Positions 36,010 to 45,891 of a DNA stretch of 64,000 bases are shown piece by piece. This DNA is from Thioalkalivibrio sp. ALJ12 (lineage in GTDB: Bacteria; Pseudomonadota; Gammaproteobacteria; Ectothiorhodospirales; Ectothiorhodospiraceae), in assembly GCF_000378305.1 (NCBI RefSeq), contig NZ_KB899538.1, positions 620,001 to 684,000 of the forward strand. Direction: 5' to 3'. Position numbers and translations under genes: made by a program. The first letter of the stretch is position 1. Each line of letters opens with the position of its first letter. The notes under the pieces are model-generated. The model did not search any database, was not told where the DNA came from, and saw only the letters and a list, made by a program, of their open reading frames with translations.

Positions 36010-37434
36010 ATGCGTAGAGCAGTGCTCGGAAGTCTCGTTGGATGGATGGCCGTCTGGCTGATCAGTGCCAGTGTCGTGGCCGGGGAGTTGGAGATCGAAT
36101 CGGATGTGGTGGAAGCCACGCTCGACAACGGTCTGACCGTGCTGGTCCTGGAGGACCGGCGTGCACCGGTGGTGGCCAACATGGTCTGGTACCGCGTCGG
36201 CTCCGCCGATGAACACAGCGGCATCACCGGTATCTCGCACATGCTGGAACACATGATGTTCCGCGGTTCGGAGAAGTACGAGCCGGGCGAGTTCTCGCGG
36301 ATCGTTGCGCGCCTGGGCGGGCGCGAGAACGCCTTTACCGGGCGCGACTATACCGGCTACCACCAGGTGATCGGCTCCGACCACTGGGAGACCGTGATGG
36401 CCATGGAGGCCGAGCGCATGCGGCACCTGAAGCTGCAGGAAGACGAGTTCCGTCCGGAGCTGCGGGTCGTGCAGGAGGAGCGGCGCCTGCGTGTGGAGGA
36501 TCAGCCGAATTCTCTGCTGCGCGAGCAGTTGATGGCGACGGCCTTCTTCAACCACCCGTACGGCCAGCCCGTGATCGGCTGGATGACCGACATCGAGGCC
36601 TACACCCTGGAAGATCTGCAGGACTGGTATGACCGCTACTACCACCCCAGCAACGCGGTGGTCGTCGTCGTCGGCGATGTCGATGCCGACGAGGTCATCG
36701 CGGCTGCCGAGAAGCACTTCGGTGCCATCCCCAGCGGCAATGTGCCCGAGGCCAAGCCGCGCCGGGAGACCCCGCAGGCCGGGGAACGCCGGATTACGGT
36801 GCAGGCCCCGGCCCAGGTCCCGTTTCTGATGATGGGCTGGAAGACCCCGGTGCTGAATACACTGGACTCGCACGAGGACGCCTACGCTCTGCTGGTGGCT
36901 GCCGGGATCCTGGATTCGGGCGAGGCCTCGCGCTTCGCGCGCGAGCTGGTCCGGGGGCAGGAGCTGGCGAGCGCCACCTCGGCGCGCTACAGCCCGTTCG
37001 CACGGCTGGACGACCTGTTCATGGTCGCCGCCGTGCCGACCTCGGACACGGATGTCGAGACCCTGGAGCGGGCCCTGCTGGACGAGATCGATCGCCTGGC
37101 CGAGGAACCCGTGGATGATCGCGAACTGGAGCGCGTGCAGGCGCGGGTGATCGCCTCGGAGGTCTTTGAACGCGATTCCGTGCGTGCCCAGGCCTTCCAG
37201 CTGGGCATGCTCGAGACTGTTGGCGTTGGCTGGCGGGAGAACGATCGTTTCCTGGAGCGGGTACGCGAGGTGACGGCCGAAGATGTCCAGCGCGTGGTGC
37301 GCGAGTACCTGGTGCCCGAGCGGCGCACGGTCGGGATCCTCGACCCGCAGCCGATGGATGACGAAGAGGCCCCGGCACCCGGGCCTTACGGCGCCCCGGA
37401 TCTCGATGGCGGCTATCCGGAGGGGGATCACTAA
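36010..37434 (+). CDS. M16-family zinc peptidase (active subunit)
   Basis: A 474-aa pitrilysin-like protease with a signal peptide (residues 1-24, VWLISASVVAG), so it acts in the periplasm. The zinc site is HxxEH at H77, E80 and H81 (HMLEH), with the distal Glu in the following helix. Two M16 domains follow. It overlaps the next gene by one base and forms a heterodimer with it, as in other bacterial M16 pairs. The physiological substrate is unknown. Confidence 0.93.
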   Translation: MRRAVLGSLVGWMAVWLISASVVAGELEIESDVVEATLDNGLTVLVLEDRRAPVVANMVWYRVGSADEHSGITGISHMLEHMMFRGSEKYEPGEFSRIVARLGGRENAFTGRDYTGYHQVIGSDHWETVMAMEAERMRHLKLQEDEFRPELRVVQEERRLRVEDQPNSLLREQLMATAFFNHPYGQPVIGWMTDIEAYTLEDLQDWYDRYYHPSNAVVVVVGDVDADEVIAAAEKHFGAIPSGNVPEAKPRRETPQAGERRITVQAPAQVPFLMMGWKTPVLNTLDSHEDAYALLVAAGILDSGEASRFARELVRGQELASATSARYSPFARLDDLFMVAAVPTSDTDVETLERALLDEIDRLAEEPVDDRELERVQARVIASEVFERDSVRAQAFQLGMLETVGVGWRENDRFLERVREVTAEDVQRVVREYLVPERRTVGILDPQPMDDEEAPAPGPYGAPDLDGGYPEGDH

Positions 37435-38768
37435 TGCTGCACGCACTCAAGAAACTCTCGCGTCGTTCCCGGTTGGCGGCGCTGGCCCTGGTCCCGCTGA
37501 CCCTGCTGGTGATGCCGGTGCAGGCGGTGGAGATTGATCGCTGGGAAACCGACGAGGGTCTGCGCGTCCTGTATGTCGAGGCGCCGGACCTGCCGATGGT
37601 GGATCTGCGCCTGACCTTCGATGGTGGCGCGGCACGCGATGGTGATCTGCCCGGGCTGGCGATGATGACCTCCCGTGGTCTGCGCCACGGCACCGAGGAG
37701 ATGGATGCCTCCGAACTGGCCGAACGCTTCGAATCGGTGGGCGCCCGCTTCAGTACCAGCTCCCTGCGGGATATGGCGATCGTCAGCCTGCGCACCCTGA
37801 CCGAGCCGGACTGGATGGAGACGTCGGTCGGCACCCTGGCCGACGTACTGTCCGCCCCCGCCTTCCCCGAGGGCGATTTCGAGCGCAGCCGCCGACAGGC
37901 CCTGCAGTCCCTGCAGCGCGAGCGCCAGGAACCGGCCGTGGTGGCCAGCCGGCGATTCTACGAACTGATGTATGAAGACCACCCCTATGGCAGCTGGCCG
38001 GGCGGCGAGGTCGATACGCTGGAGGCGATCACGCGCGATGATGCCCGGGCCTTCTTCGAGCGTCACTACGCGGCGGGGAACGGCTCGCTGGCGATCACCG
38101 GCGGGGTAAGCCGCGAGCAGGCCGAGGAGCTGGCCGCCCGGATCTCGGCCGCGCTGCCCCGTGGCGATGCAGTTGACCCGTTGCCGCCGGTGCCAATGCG
38201 CGAGGAGCCGGTGGAGGAGCGCATCGCGTTCCCGTCGGAGCAGGCGCACATCTTTATGGGGGCCCCGGCCCTGCGCCGCGGCGACGAGGCGCACTTCGCC
38301 CTGACGCTGGCCAATCATGCCCTGGGCGGGGGCGGATTTACCTCGCGCCTGTTCCAGGAGGTGCGCAGCGCCCGCGGGCTGGCCTACTCGGTGCACAGCC
38401 GCTTCCAGCCGATGGCGGTCGAAGGCCCGTTCGTGATCAATATGCAGACGGGCGTGGACCAGACGGACGAGGCCGTGGAGGTCCTGCGCGAGCAGGTCCT
38501 GCGCTGGCACGCCGAGGGGGTGGACCCTGAAGAGATGGAGGCCTCGCGCGAGAACGTGATCAACTCGTTCCCCTTGTCGCTGGCCTCCAACAGCGACATC
38601 GTCAGCCTGCTCGGCATGATCGGTTTCTACGGACTCTCCGATGACTATCTGGAGCGCTATGTCGAGCGCATGCAAGCGGTGGAGCTGGAGACTATGAACA
38701 CCCAGCTGGCCGACCGTCTCAACCCCGAGGCCCTGGTCACGGTCATTGTCGGTGGCCAGGAAGACTAG
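37434..38768 (+). CDS. M16-family peptidase-like protein (non-catalytic subunit)
   Basis: A 444-aa M16 homologue with a signal peptide (ALALVPLTLLVMPVQA). The region that should hold HxxEH reads LAMMTSRGLRHGT, so zinc ligands are lost. The later R/Y substrate-binding motif (FQEVRSARGLAYSV) is kept, as in the helper subunit of M16B heterodimers. It shares the A of TAATG with the upstream active subunit, so they are made together. Confidence 0.9.
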   Translation: MLHALKKLSRRSRLAALALVPLTLLVMPVQAVEIDRWETDEGLRVLYVEAPDLPMVDLRLTFDGGAARDGDLPGLAMMTSRGLRHGTEEMDASELAERFESVGARFSTSSLRDMAIVSLRTLTEPDWMETSVGTLADVLSAPAFPEGDFERSRRQALQSLQRERQEPAVVASRRFYELMYEDHPYGSWPGGEVDTLEAITRDDARAFFERHYAAGNGSLAITGGVSREQAEELAARISAALPRGDAVDPLPPVPMREEPVEERIAFPSEQAHIFMGAPALRRGDEAHFALTLANHALGGGGFTSRLFQEVRSARGLAYSVHSRFQPMAVEGPFVINMQTGVDQTDEAVEVLREQVLRWHAEGVDPEEMEASRENVINSFPLSLASNSDIVSLLGMIGFYGLSDDYLERYVERMQAVELETMNTQLADRLNPEALVTVIVGGQED

Positions 38769-39363
38769 GCGCGGCCCGCCAGGGCGCAGCGCGCGTATCC
38801 GCATCATTGGGGGTGCCTGGCGCCGCCAGTGGTTGCCGGTGCCGTCCGTCGGGGGGCTGCGCCCGACCGCGGATGCCCAGCGCGAGACCCTGTTCAACTG
38901 GCTGCAGCCGCAGCTGCCGGGGGCGCGAGTGCTGGACCTGTACGCCGGCACGGGTGCCCTGGGGTTCGAGGCCGCCTCGCGGGGCGCGCGTCAAGTCTGG
39001 CTGGTCGAGCGCGACGCGCGGGCGGCGGCCCAGCTCGAGGCCAACCGTGAACGCCTGGGGGCCACCCAGGTGCATATCCGGTGTGATGATGTGGCCCGTT
39101 TGCTGGGCCAGCCCCCGGAGGGCGGCCCCTTCGATGTCGTGTTTCTCGACCCTCCCTTTGGTCAGGGCCGGGTGGCCCCGACGCTCGCCGCGCTGGCCGC
39201 CCAGGGCTGGTTGAGCCTCGGTGCACGCGTCTACGCGGAACTGGAGTCGGAGGTCGACCCGGGCTTCGTGGAGGAGGGGGGGTGGGCGATCGAGCGCGAA
39301 CGCGTGTGCGGGCAGGCGCGCGGCCTCCTGCTCACACGCAGCGGCGGCGAGGACGACCCGTGA
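38752..39363 (+). CDS. rsmD: 16S rRNA (guanine966-N2)-methyltransferase RsmD
   Basis: A roughly 203-aa SAM methyltransferase that modifies G966 of 16S rRNA. The sequence opens with the family's RIRIIGGAWRRQWLPVP, has the SAM loop VLDLYAGTGALGFEAASRG and the catalytic motif FLDPPFG. It overlaps the end of the M16 gene. GTG at 38752 is preferred over TTG at 38746; both are in frame and neither has a clear ribosome binding site, so it may depend on coupling. Confidence 0.92.
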   Translation: MARKTRRGPPGRSARIRIIGGAWRRQWLPVPSVGGLRPTADAQRETLFNWLQPQLPGARVLDLYAGTGALGFEAASRGARQVWLVERDARAAAQLEANRERLGATQVHIRCDDVARLLGQPPEGGPFDVVFLDPPFGQGRVAPTLAALAAQGWLSLGARVYAELESEVDPGFVEEGGWAIERERVCGQARGLLLTRSGGEDDP

Positions 39364-39545
39364 AGTGTTTTGCAGTTTGCCGGGGCATTGGCTACGGTAG
39401 GAACGTCGTCCGCCGGCCCTGTTTCGCCGGCTGAGCGCGTCCCCGAACGTCAGGCGCACGGGAAGGCTCGGGATGCAAGGTCCCGAGGTGTGCCCAACAC
39501 GCCGGTGCGGCGTTTGAACGCAACACAAGAATAGGGGAGCCAAGC
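39364..39545. other. Intergenic region before the BCCT gene
   Basis: The 182 bases should hold the promoter of the BCCT transporter. No clear -35/-10 pair or known operator was found. The ribosome binding site AGGGGAG is close to the start. Confidence 0.4.
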
Positions 39546-41171
39546 ATGGAAGAACCGTCTTCAAGCCCGGGGCTGAACCAGACCCGGATCGCCGGCTTCG
39601 GCATCATTTGCAGCCCGGTGTTCTGGATCTCCAGTGCCGTGATCGCGGCATTCGTCCTGTTCGGGGCGATCTTCCCGGACACGGCGGAGCGCATCTTCGA
39701 GAAGCTGCAGACCGGTATCTCCGAGTATCTCGGCTGGTACTACGTGCTGGTCGTGACGGTCTTCCTGGTCTTTTCCGTGTACCTGATGTTCTCGCGCTAC
39801 GGGGGCATACGGCTCGGAGACCAGTTCGAGGCGCCGCGTTTCAGCTACGCCGCGTGGTTCGCGATGCTCTTCTCCGCAGGCATGGGGATCGGGCTGCTGT
39901 TCTGGAGCATTGCCGAGCCGATGTACCACTACCTGGATCCGCCGCATGCCGATGGCGAGACCAGCGCGGCCGCGGCCGAAGCGATGCGCTACACCTTCTT
40001 CCACTGGGGGCTGCATGCCTGGGCGATCTACATCGTCGTTGGGCTGTCGCTGGCCTACTATGCCTACCGGCATAACCTGCCCCTGCTGATTCGCTCCTCG
40101 CTTTATCCGTTCATCGGGGACCGCATCTATGGCCCCTGGGGGCACCTGATCGACATCGTGGCCCTGTTCGGGACCATGTTCGGGGTGGCCACCTCGCTGG
40201 GCCTCGGGGTCATGCAGATCAACTCGGGTCTGAACTACGTGTTCGGGATCGAGGAATCCACGGCCATGCAGATCATCCTGGTCGCGATCATTACTCTGAT
40301 CGCAGTGGGCTCGGTCGCCCTCGGGGTAGATCGCGGCATCAAACGGCTTTCCAATTTCAATATCGGGCTGGCGGTGATCCTGCTCGCGCTGTTGCTGATC
40401 ATGGGGCCGACACTGTTCATCCTGCGCTTGCTGGTGGAGTCGACCGGTGTTTACGTGCAGCACCTGCCCGAGATGAGTCTGTGGGCCGATACCATCGACG
40501 AGACTGGCTGGGCCACCGCCTGGACCATCTTCTATTGGGGCTGGTGGATCTCCTGGGCCCCGTATGTCGGCATGTTCATCGCCCGTGTCTCGCGCGGGCG
40601 CACGATCCGTGAATTCGTGGCCGGCGTGCTGCTGGCGCCGACGGCCGCCGCCTTCGTCTGGCTTTCGGTGTTCGGCGGTACCGCGATGGGCTACGAGGTG
40701 GGTGGCGTGGCCAATATCTCCGGCGCGGTCGAGGAGAGCGTGTCCACCGCGTTGTTCGCGACGATCGAGGCGATGCCGCTGTGGGACTGGCTGGCGGTGC
40801 TGGCCATGGCCGCGGCCACGGTGCTGATCGTGACCTTCTTCGTCACCTCCTCGGACTCCGGCTCGCTGGTAATCGACACCCTGGCCTCGGGTGATGTGCG
40901 CAACCCGACCGTGACCCAGCGGGTCTACTGGGCGATCCTTGAGGGGATCGTGGCGTCGATCCTGTTGCTGGCGGGGGGGCTTGCCGCCCTGCAGGCAGCG
41001 GCGATCAGCGTCGGCCTGCCGTTCTCGGTGGTGATGCTCGTGATGGTGGTCGGGCTGTGGAAGAGCCTGCATTCCACCGAGGCCGTGACGCCCACCAAGT
41101 ACCAGAAAGAGGCGCCACCGCCGCATACCCTGCTGGGGTATACGGAGGACCTGGACGACAAGATCAAGTAG
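39546..41171 (+). CDS. BCCT-family betaine/choline transporter
   Basis: A 541-aa carrier with twelve helices. Family signatures are present: GMGIGLLFWSIAEPMYHY in helix 3 and the aromatic stretch WTIFYWGWWISWAPYVGMFIARVSRGRTIREF that forms the substrate box. It takes up glycine betaine or related trimethylammonium compounds, probably with Na+, as an osmoprotectant, complementing the betaine synthesis genes at 48 kb. The C-terminus is short, lacking the long osmosensing tail of BetP. The exact substrate cannot be told from sequence. Confidence 0.92.
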   Translation: MEEPSSSPGLNQTRIAGFGIICSPVFWISSAVIAAFVLFGAIFPDTAERIFEKLQTGISEYLGWYYVLVVTVFLVFSVYLMFSRYGGIRLGDQFEAPRFSYAAWFAMLFSAGMGIGLLFWSIAEPMYHYLDPPHADGETSAAAAEAMRYTFFHWGLHAWAIYIVVGLSLAYYAYRHNLPLLIRSSLYPFIGDRIYGPWGHLIDIVALFGTMFGVATSLGLGVMQINSGLNYVFGIEESTAMQIILVAIITLIAVGSVALGVDRGIKRLSNFNIGLAVILLALLLIMGPTLFILRLLVESTGVYVQHLPEMSLWADTIDETGWATAWTIFYWGWWISWAPYVGMFIARVSRGRTIREFVAGVLLAPTAAAFVWLSVFGGTAMGYEVGGVANISGAVEESVSTALFATIEAMPLWDWLAVLAMAAATVLIVTFFVTSSDSGSLVIDTLASGDVRNPTVTQRVYWAILEGIVASILLLAGGLAALQAAAISVGLPFSVVMLVMVVGLWKSLHSTEAVTPTKYQKEAPPPHTLLGYTEDLDDKIK

Positions 41172-41180
41172 GAGGTCACT

Positions 41181-42062
41181 ATGGCTGCGTCCCGCGTGGC
41201 GCTGCTGGGCTGCGGGCTCATGGGGCAACCCATGGGCCTGCGTCTTTTGCGCGCCGGTTTTTCCGTCGAGGCCTACAACCGCACCCCGGAGCGTGCCAGC
41301 GACCTGGCCAGCGAGGGGGTAACGGTACACACCGAGCCGGCGGCGGCCGTCGCCGGAGCCGATACCCTGGTGCTGATGCTCTCGGATGCCGCCGCGATCC
41401 AGGCGGTGCTGAGGGCGTTGCCGGAAGGCGCGCTGAACGGGCGTTGCGTGATCCAGATGGCGACGATCCTGCCGGCCGAGAGCCGCCAGCTGGCCGAGCA
41501 CCTGCGCCGCTCTGGGGCCTGTTATGTCGAGGCGCCAGTACTGGGGTCGGTCCCGGAAGCGCGCGAGGGCCGCTTGCTGGTCATGGCCGGCGCCGATACG
41601 GAGGCGGATTTCGATCGCGCGCGTCCGGTCCTCGCGGCGCTGGGCGAGAACCCGCGGCATGTCGGTCCGGTGGGGCAGGGCGCGGCCCTGAAGCTCGCAT
41701 TCAACCAGCTGATCGCCAGTCTGACCGCCGCCTTTTCCCTGAGCCTGGGGCTGGTCCGCCGTGAAGGGGCGAACGTTGATACCTTCATGGATATCCTGCG
41801 CGAGTCGGCGCTGTATGCGCCGACCTTCGACAAGAAGCTCGACAAGATGCTCTCCGGTGACTTCGGTACGGCGAACTTCCCGGTCAAGCACCTGCTGAAG
41901 GACGTGCGCCTGGCCGAGCGCGCCGCAGAGGACGCGCAACTGATCGGCCCGTGGCTCCCACTGCTGGCGGAGCTACTGGAGCAGGCGCAGGATCGCGGGC
42001 TGGCGAATGCCGACTACTCCGCGATCTACAGCGCGATCGCCCCCGAGCCCTCGGCACACTGA
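41181..42062 (+). CDS. 3-hydroxyisobutyrate dehydrogenase-family NAD(P) reductase
   Basis: A 293-aa beta-hydroxyacid dehydrogenase. The Rossmann motif is ALLGCGLMGQPMG at the N-terminus, the substrate loop EAPVLGSVPEAREG near residue 115, and the catalytic Lys in GAALKLAFNQL near residue 171. The NRT after the second strand suggests NADPH preference. It resembles glyoxylate/succinic-semialdehyde reductases (GLYR) more than true HIBADH. Located 9 bases after the BCCT gene with GGAGG, so likely cotranscribed; the substrate is unknown. Confidence 0.85.
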   Translation: MAASRVALLGCGLMGQPMGLRLLRAGFSVEAYNRTPERASDLASEGVTVHTEPAAAVAGADTLVLMLSDAAAIQAVLRALPEGALNGRCVIQMATILPAESRQLAEHLRRSGACYVEAPVLGSVPEAREGRLLVMAGADTEADFDRARPVLAALGENPRHVGPVGQGAALKLAFNQLIASLTAAFSLSLGLVRREGANVDTFMDILRESALYAPTFDKKLDKMLSGDFGTANFPVKHLLKDVRLAERAAEDAQLIGPWLPLLAELLEQAQDRGLANADYSAIYSAIAPEPSAH

Positions 42063-42066
42063 CCCG

Positions 42067-44553
42067 TCAAGCGGCCCCGTTGGTCTTGGAGGGGGCAACC
42101 GGCTCCGGGGTGACGTCCCAGATCTGGTTGGCGTAGTCGCGCACCGTGCGGTCGATGGAGAAAAAGCCCATGCGAGCGACATTGTGGATCGCCGCCTCGG
42201 CCCAGGCGGCCGGGTCCGCGTACAGGGCATCGGCCCGATCACAGGCCTCCGCGTAGGCCGAGTAGTCGGCCAGTACGAAGAACGGATCGTCTTCGCGCAG
42301 GTAGCGCCCCAGTTCGCGGTGGGTATCCGCGTCGTTGCAGGTAAAGAACCCCGACTCGATCATGTCCACCGCGGCTGCCAGGTCGGGTGTGCGCTTCAGG
42401 ATGGCGGATGGTTGTTCGCCACGGGCGCGGTGCTCGACCACTTCTTCGGCGGTCATCCCGAAGATGAAGACGTTCTCGTCGCCAACCGCATCGCGGATCT
42501 CGATGTTGGCGCCATCCAGCGTGCCGATGGTCAGGGCCCCGTTCAGCGCCAGTTTCATGTTGCCGGTGCCGGAGGCCTCGAAGCCGGCGGTGGAGATCTG
42601 CTCGGAGATGTCCGCGGCCGGGATGATGATGCTGGCGGAGCTGACCTCGTAGTTCGGGAAGAACACGCACTTCAGGCGATCGCCAACGGCCGGGTCGTGG
42701 TTCACGATGTCGGCCACCTCGTTGATCACCTGGATGATCGCCTTGGCGCGGGCGTAGCCCGGTGCGGCCTTGCCGCCGAACAGCACCACGCGCGGCGGGA
42801 TGTCCTCGCCGGCGCGGATGCGACGGTACAGGTCCACCACGTGCAGGAGCTTCAGCAGCTGGCGCTTGTACTCGTGGATGCGCTTCACCTGAACGTCAAA
42901 CAGCACGTCCGGGTTCAGCTCCACGCCGGTGCGTTCGCGCACCAGGTCCGCGAGCCGGGCCTTGTTGGCGCGCTTCACCGCCATGAATTCGCGCTGCAAT
43001 TCCGGATCGGTGGCGTAGGGTTCCAGTGCGCGCAGGCGCTCCAGGTCGTATTGCCAGTCGTTGCCGATACGTCGGCCCAGGAGCTCGGTCAGGGCCGGGT
43101 TGGACTGGATCATCCACAGCCGTGGCGTCACGCCGTTGGTTACGTTGACGAAGCGCTCCGGCCAGAGCTCGAAGAACTCCTCGAACAGGGTCTCCTGCAG
43201 CAGGCGCGTATGCAGTGCGGCGACGCCATTGATGTGGTGCGAGCCAACCACCGCCAGGTGCGCCATGCGGACCCGGCGCTCGCCTTCCTCGTCGATGATC
43301 GACAGGCGCGCCAGGCGGTCGTTGTCCCCCGGGTAGCGATGCCGGACCTCTTCCAGGAACTCGTGGTTGATCTGGTAGATGATGCCCATGTGGCGCGGCA
43401 GCACGTGCTGCATCAGCGGGACCGACCAGGTCTCCAGCGTCTCGGGCATCAGGGTGTGGTTGGTATAGGCAAAGGTCCGCCGGGTCAGATCCCAGGCGCG
43501 ATCCCAGGCTACTTCGTGGTGATCGACCAGCAGCCGCATCAGTTCGGCCACGGCGATCGCGGGGTGGGTGTCGTTCAGCTGGATCGCGGCCTTGTCCGGC
43601 AGGGCGTCCAGCGGGTAGCCCAGCCCCAGGTGGCGTTCGAGGGCGTCCTGCAGCGAGGCAGAAACAAAGAAGTATTCCTGCTTCAGGCGCAGTTCCTTGC
43701 CGATCGCGGTGGCGTCGTTCGGGTACAGCACCATGGAGATGGTCTCGGACTCGTTCTTGTCCGCGACCGCCCGGATGTAATCCCCTTCGTTGAAGTAGCG
43801 CAGGTCGAAGTCGCGGGTTGCCTTGGCGGCCCACAGGCGCAGGTTGTTCACGTTGCGTCGCCCGTAGCCCGCGGTCGGATAGTCGTAGGCCATGGCCAGG
43901 ACTTCCTCGCCGTCTTCCCAGGTGTAACGGGTCTCGCCGTTCGGATGATGGTGCTCGACCACGTAGCCGTAGAAGTGGATCGAGTACTTGCGATCCGAGC
44001 GCGGGAACTCCCAGGGGTTGCCGTAACGCAGCCAGTTGTCCGGGTGTTCGACCTGGCGGTGGGGCTCGAACTCCTGGCGGAACATGCCGTACTCGTAGCG
44101 GATGCCATAGCCATAGCCGGGATAGCCCTGGGTGGCCAGTGACTCCAGGATGCAGGCCGCGAGTCGACCGAGGCCGCCGTTGCCCAGAGCCGCGTCGTCC
44201 TCGAGATCCACGATCTGGTCGAGATCCACGCCGAGGTCACTCATTGCCTGGCGCGCCTCGTCGAGGATGCCCATGTTGCGCAGATTCGCCTCGAGCATGC
44301 GCCCGATCAGGTACTCCATCGACAGGTAGTAGACGCGCTTGACGTCTTCTTCGGCGAACTGGCGGCGGGTCAGCAGGCGGCGTTCCACCATGCGCTCGCG
44401 GATGGCGAAGGCCAGGGCCTCGAGCCAGTCGCGGTGGGTGGCTTTGCGCGGGTCTTCACCCACCACGCGGACGATGGCATCGCGAATCGATTGCCGCAGG
44501 CCCTCCACGTCATTGGGGAGGTGAGGCAGGTGCGTTACTTCGGGGGCGGCCAT
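42067..44553 (-). CDS. glgP: Glycogen/maltodextrin phosphorylase
   Basis: An 828-aa GT35 enzyme releasing glucose-1-phosphate from glycogen. The pyridoxal-phosphate lysine lies in EASGTGNMKLALNGALTIGT and the phosphate-binding loop in NGGLGRLAACILES. The length matches the family. It starts 40 bases after purD on the same strand behind TGGAGA. It converges tightly with the reductase gene at 42.06 kb. Confidence 0.97.
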   Translation of the reverse strand: MAAPEVTHLPHLPNDVEGLRQSIRDAIVRVVGEDPRKATHRDWLEALAFAIRERMVERRLLTRRQFAEEDVKRVYYLSMEYLIGRMLEANLRNMGILDEARQAMSDLGVDLDQIVDLEDDAALGNGGLGRLAACILESLATQGYPGYGYGIRYEYGMFRQEFEPHRQVEHPDNWLRYGNPWEFPRSDRKYSIHFYGYVVEHHHPNGETRYTWEDGEEVLAMAYDYPTAGYGRRNVNNLRLWAAKATRDFDLRYFNEGDYIRAVADKNESETISMVLYPNDATAIGKELRLKQEYFFVSASLQDALERHLGLGYPLDALPDKAAIQLNDTHPAIAVAELMRLLVDHHEVAWDRAWDLTRRTFAYTNHTLMPETLETWSVPLMQHVLPRHMGIIYQINHEFLEEVRHRYPGDNDRLARLSIIDEEGERRVRMAHLAVVGSHHINGVAALHTRLLQETLFEEFFELWPERFVNVTNGVTPRLWMIQSNPALTELLGRRIGNDWQYDLERLRALEPYATDPELQREFMAVKRANKARLADLVRERTGVELNPDVLFDVQVKRIHEYKRQLLKLLHVVDLYRRIRAGEDIPPRVVLFGGKAAPGYARAKAIIQVINEVADIVNHDPAVGDRLKCVFFPNYEVSSASIIIPAADISEQISTAGFEASGTGNMKLALNGALTIGTLDGANIEIRDAVGDENVFIFGMTAEEVVEHRARGEQPSAILKRTPDLAAAVDMIESGFFTCNDADTHRELGRYLREDDPFFVLADYSAYAEACDRADALYADPAAWAEAAIHNVARMGFFSIDRTVRDYANQIWDVTPEPVAPSKTNGAA

Positions 44554-44593
44554 TCGGCGGTCTCCAGAATAGGGTGTGGGCCGCCGCCCGGGA

Positions 44594-45886
44594 TCATCCC
44601 TCGCGAGCGACGGCGCGATAGCCGATATCTGTCCGGCAGTATATATCCTCGAAGTGGATCCGGTGCACGGCCTCGTAGGCCTTTTTTTGGGCGGATCTCA
44701 CGTCCCTTCCAAGGCCCACGACGCAAAGCACGCGGCCCCCGGCGGTCACGACCGCGCCATCTTCGCGCGTTGCGGTCCCGGCATGAAATACGTAGGCCTC
44801 GGGGTCATTCTCCACCGCTTCGAGCCCGGTGATCGCGTCGCCCTTGCGGTAGGCGCCCGGGTATCCTCCGGCGGCCAGTACCACGCCGAGGGCGACGCGG
44901 GCATCCCAGTGTGCTTCGATCTGGTCCAGGCGCCCGTCCAGCGCGGCCTCGACCAGATCGGTCAGGTCCGACTCCAGGCGACTCAGGATCGGCTGGGTCT
45001 CCGGGTCGCCGAAGCGGCAGTTGAACTCCAGCACCTTCGGATTGCCCTCGGCGTCGATCATCACGCCGGCATAGAGAAAGCCGCTATAGCGTTCGCCATC
45101 GGCGGCCATACCGCGCACGGTCGGTTCGATGACCTCGCGCAGGATACGCGCGTGCAGCGCGTCTGTGACCACCGGGGCCGGCGAGTAGGCGCCCATGCCG
45201 CCGGTGTTCGGCCCCTGGTCTCCATCGTCGCGTGCCTTGTGGTCCTGTGAGGAGGCCAGCGGCAGCACATGCTCGCCGTCCACCATGCAGATGAAGCTGG
45301 CCTCCTCGCCGCGCAGGAATTCCTCGATCACCACACGATGACCCGCTTCGCCAAAGGCGTTGCCGGCCAGCATGTCGCGCACCGCTGCGCAGGCCTCGTC
45401 CTCGGTCTGCGCGAGGATCACGCCCTTGCCGGCGGCCAGCCCGTCGGCCTTGACCACGATCGGGGCCCCGTGGGTCTTGATGAAGTCCAGCGCGGCCGCC
45501 TCGTCCTCGAAGCTGCCGTAGGCGGCGGTGGGGATGCCGTGGCGCTGCATGAAGTCCTTGGCGAAGCTCTTGGAGCCCTCGAGCTGCGCGGCCTTCGCCG
45601 TCGGGCCGAAGCAGCGCCGGCCCGCGGCGCGGAAGGCATCCACCACGCCGGCAACCAGCGGCGCCTCCGGGCCGACTACCGTGAATGCAATGTCTTCGCG
45701 CTCGGCCAGGGCCAGCAGGCCATCGATGTCGGTGACGTCCACCGCGTGGTTCTCGCACTTGTCCGTGCGCGCGGTGCCGGCATTGCCGGGGGCGACCAGC
45801 ACGCGCTGTACGCGCGAGGACTGGGCCAGTTTCCAGGCCAGGGCATGCTCGCGGCCGCCGTTCCCAATAACGAGTACGTTCATCAC
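44594..45886 (-). CDS. purD: Phosphoribosylamine-glycine ligase
   Basis: A 430-aa ATP-grasp enzyme of purine synthesis that joins glycine to phosphoribosylamine. Seen are the N-terminal [15 protein letters not shown], the ATP-grasp region [16 protein letters not shown], and [11 protein letters not shown]...[15 protein letters not shown]. It lies five bases after purH, the standard purHD pair. Confidence 0.97.
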   Translation of the reverse strand: MMNVLVIGNGGREHALAWKLAQSSRVQRVLVAPGNAGTARTDKCENHAVDVTDIDGLLALAEREDIAFTVVGPEAPLVAGVVDAFRAAGRRCFGPTAKAAQLEGSKSFAKDFMQRHGIPTAAYGSFEDEAAALDFIKTHGAPIVVKADGLAAGKGVILAQTEDEACAAVRDMLAGNAFGEAGHRVVIEEFLRGEEASFICMVDGEHVLPLASSQDHKARDDGDQGPNTGGMGAYSPAPVVTDALHARILREVIEPTVRGMAADGERYSGFLYAGVMIDAEGNPKVLEFNCRFGDPETQPILSRLESDLTDLVEAALDGRLDQIEAHWDARVALGVVLAAGGYPGAYRKGDAITGLEAVENDPEAYVFHAGTATREDGAVVTAGGRVLCVVGLGRDVRSAQKKAYEAVHRIHFEDIYCRTDIGYRAVAREG

Positions 45887-45891
45887 GGACC

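Noticed and set aside
39561-41939. 792-codon open frame antisense to the BCCT gene, and similar ones opposite ccoNO and glgP
   Set aside because: Low-complexity Arg/Gly/His/Gln-rich translations without start signals or family features.
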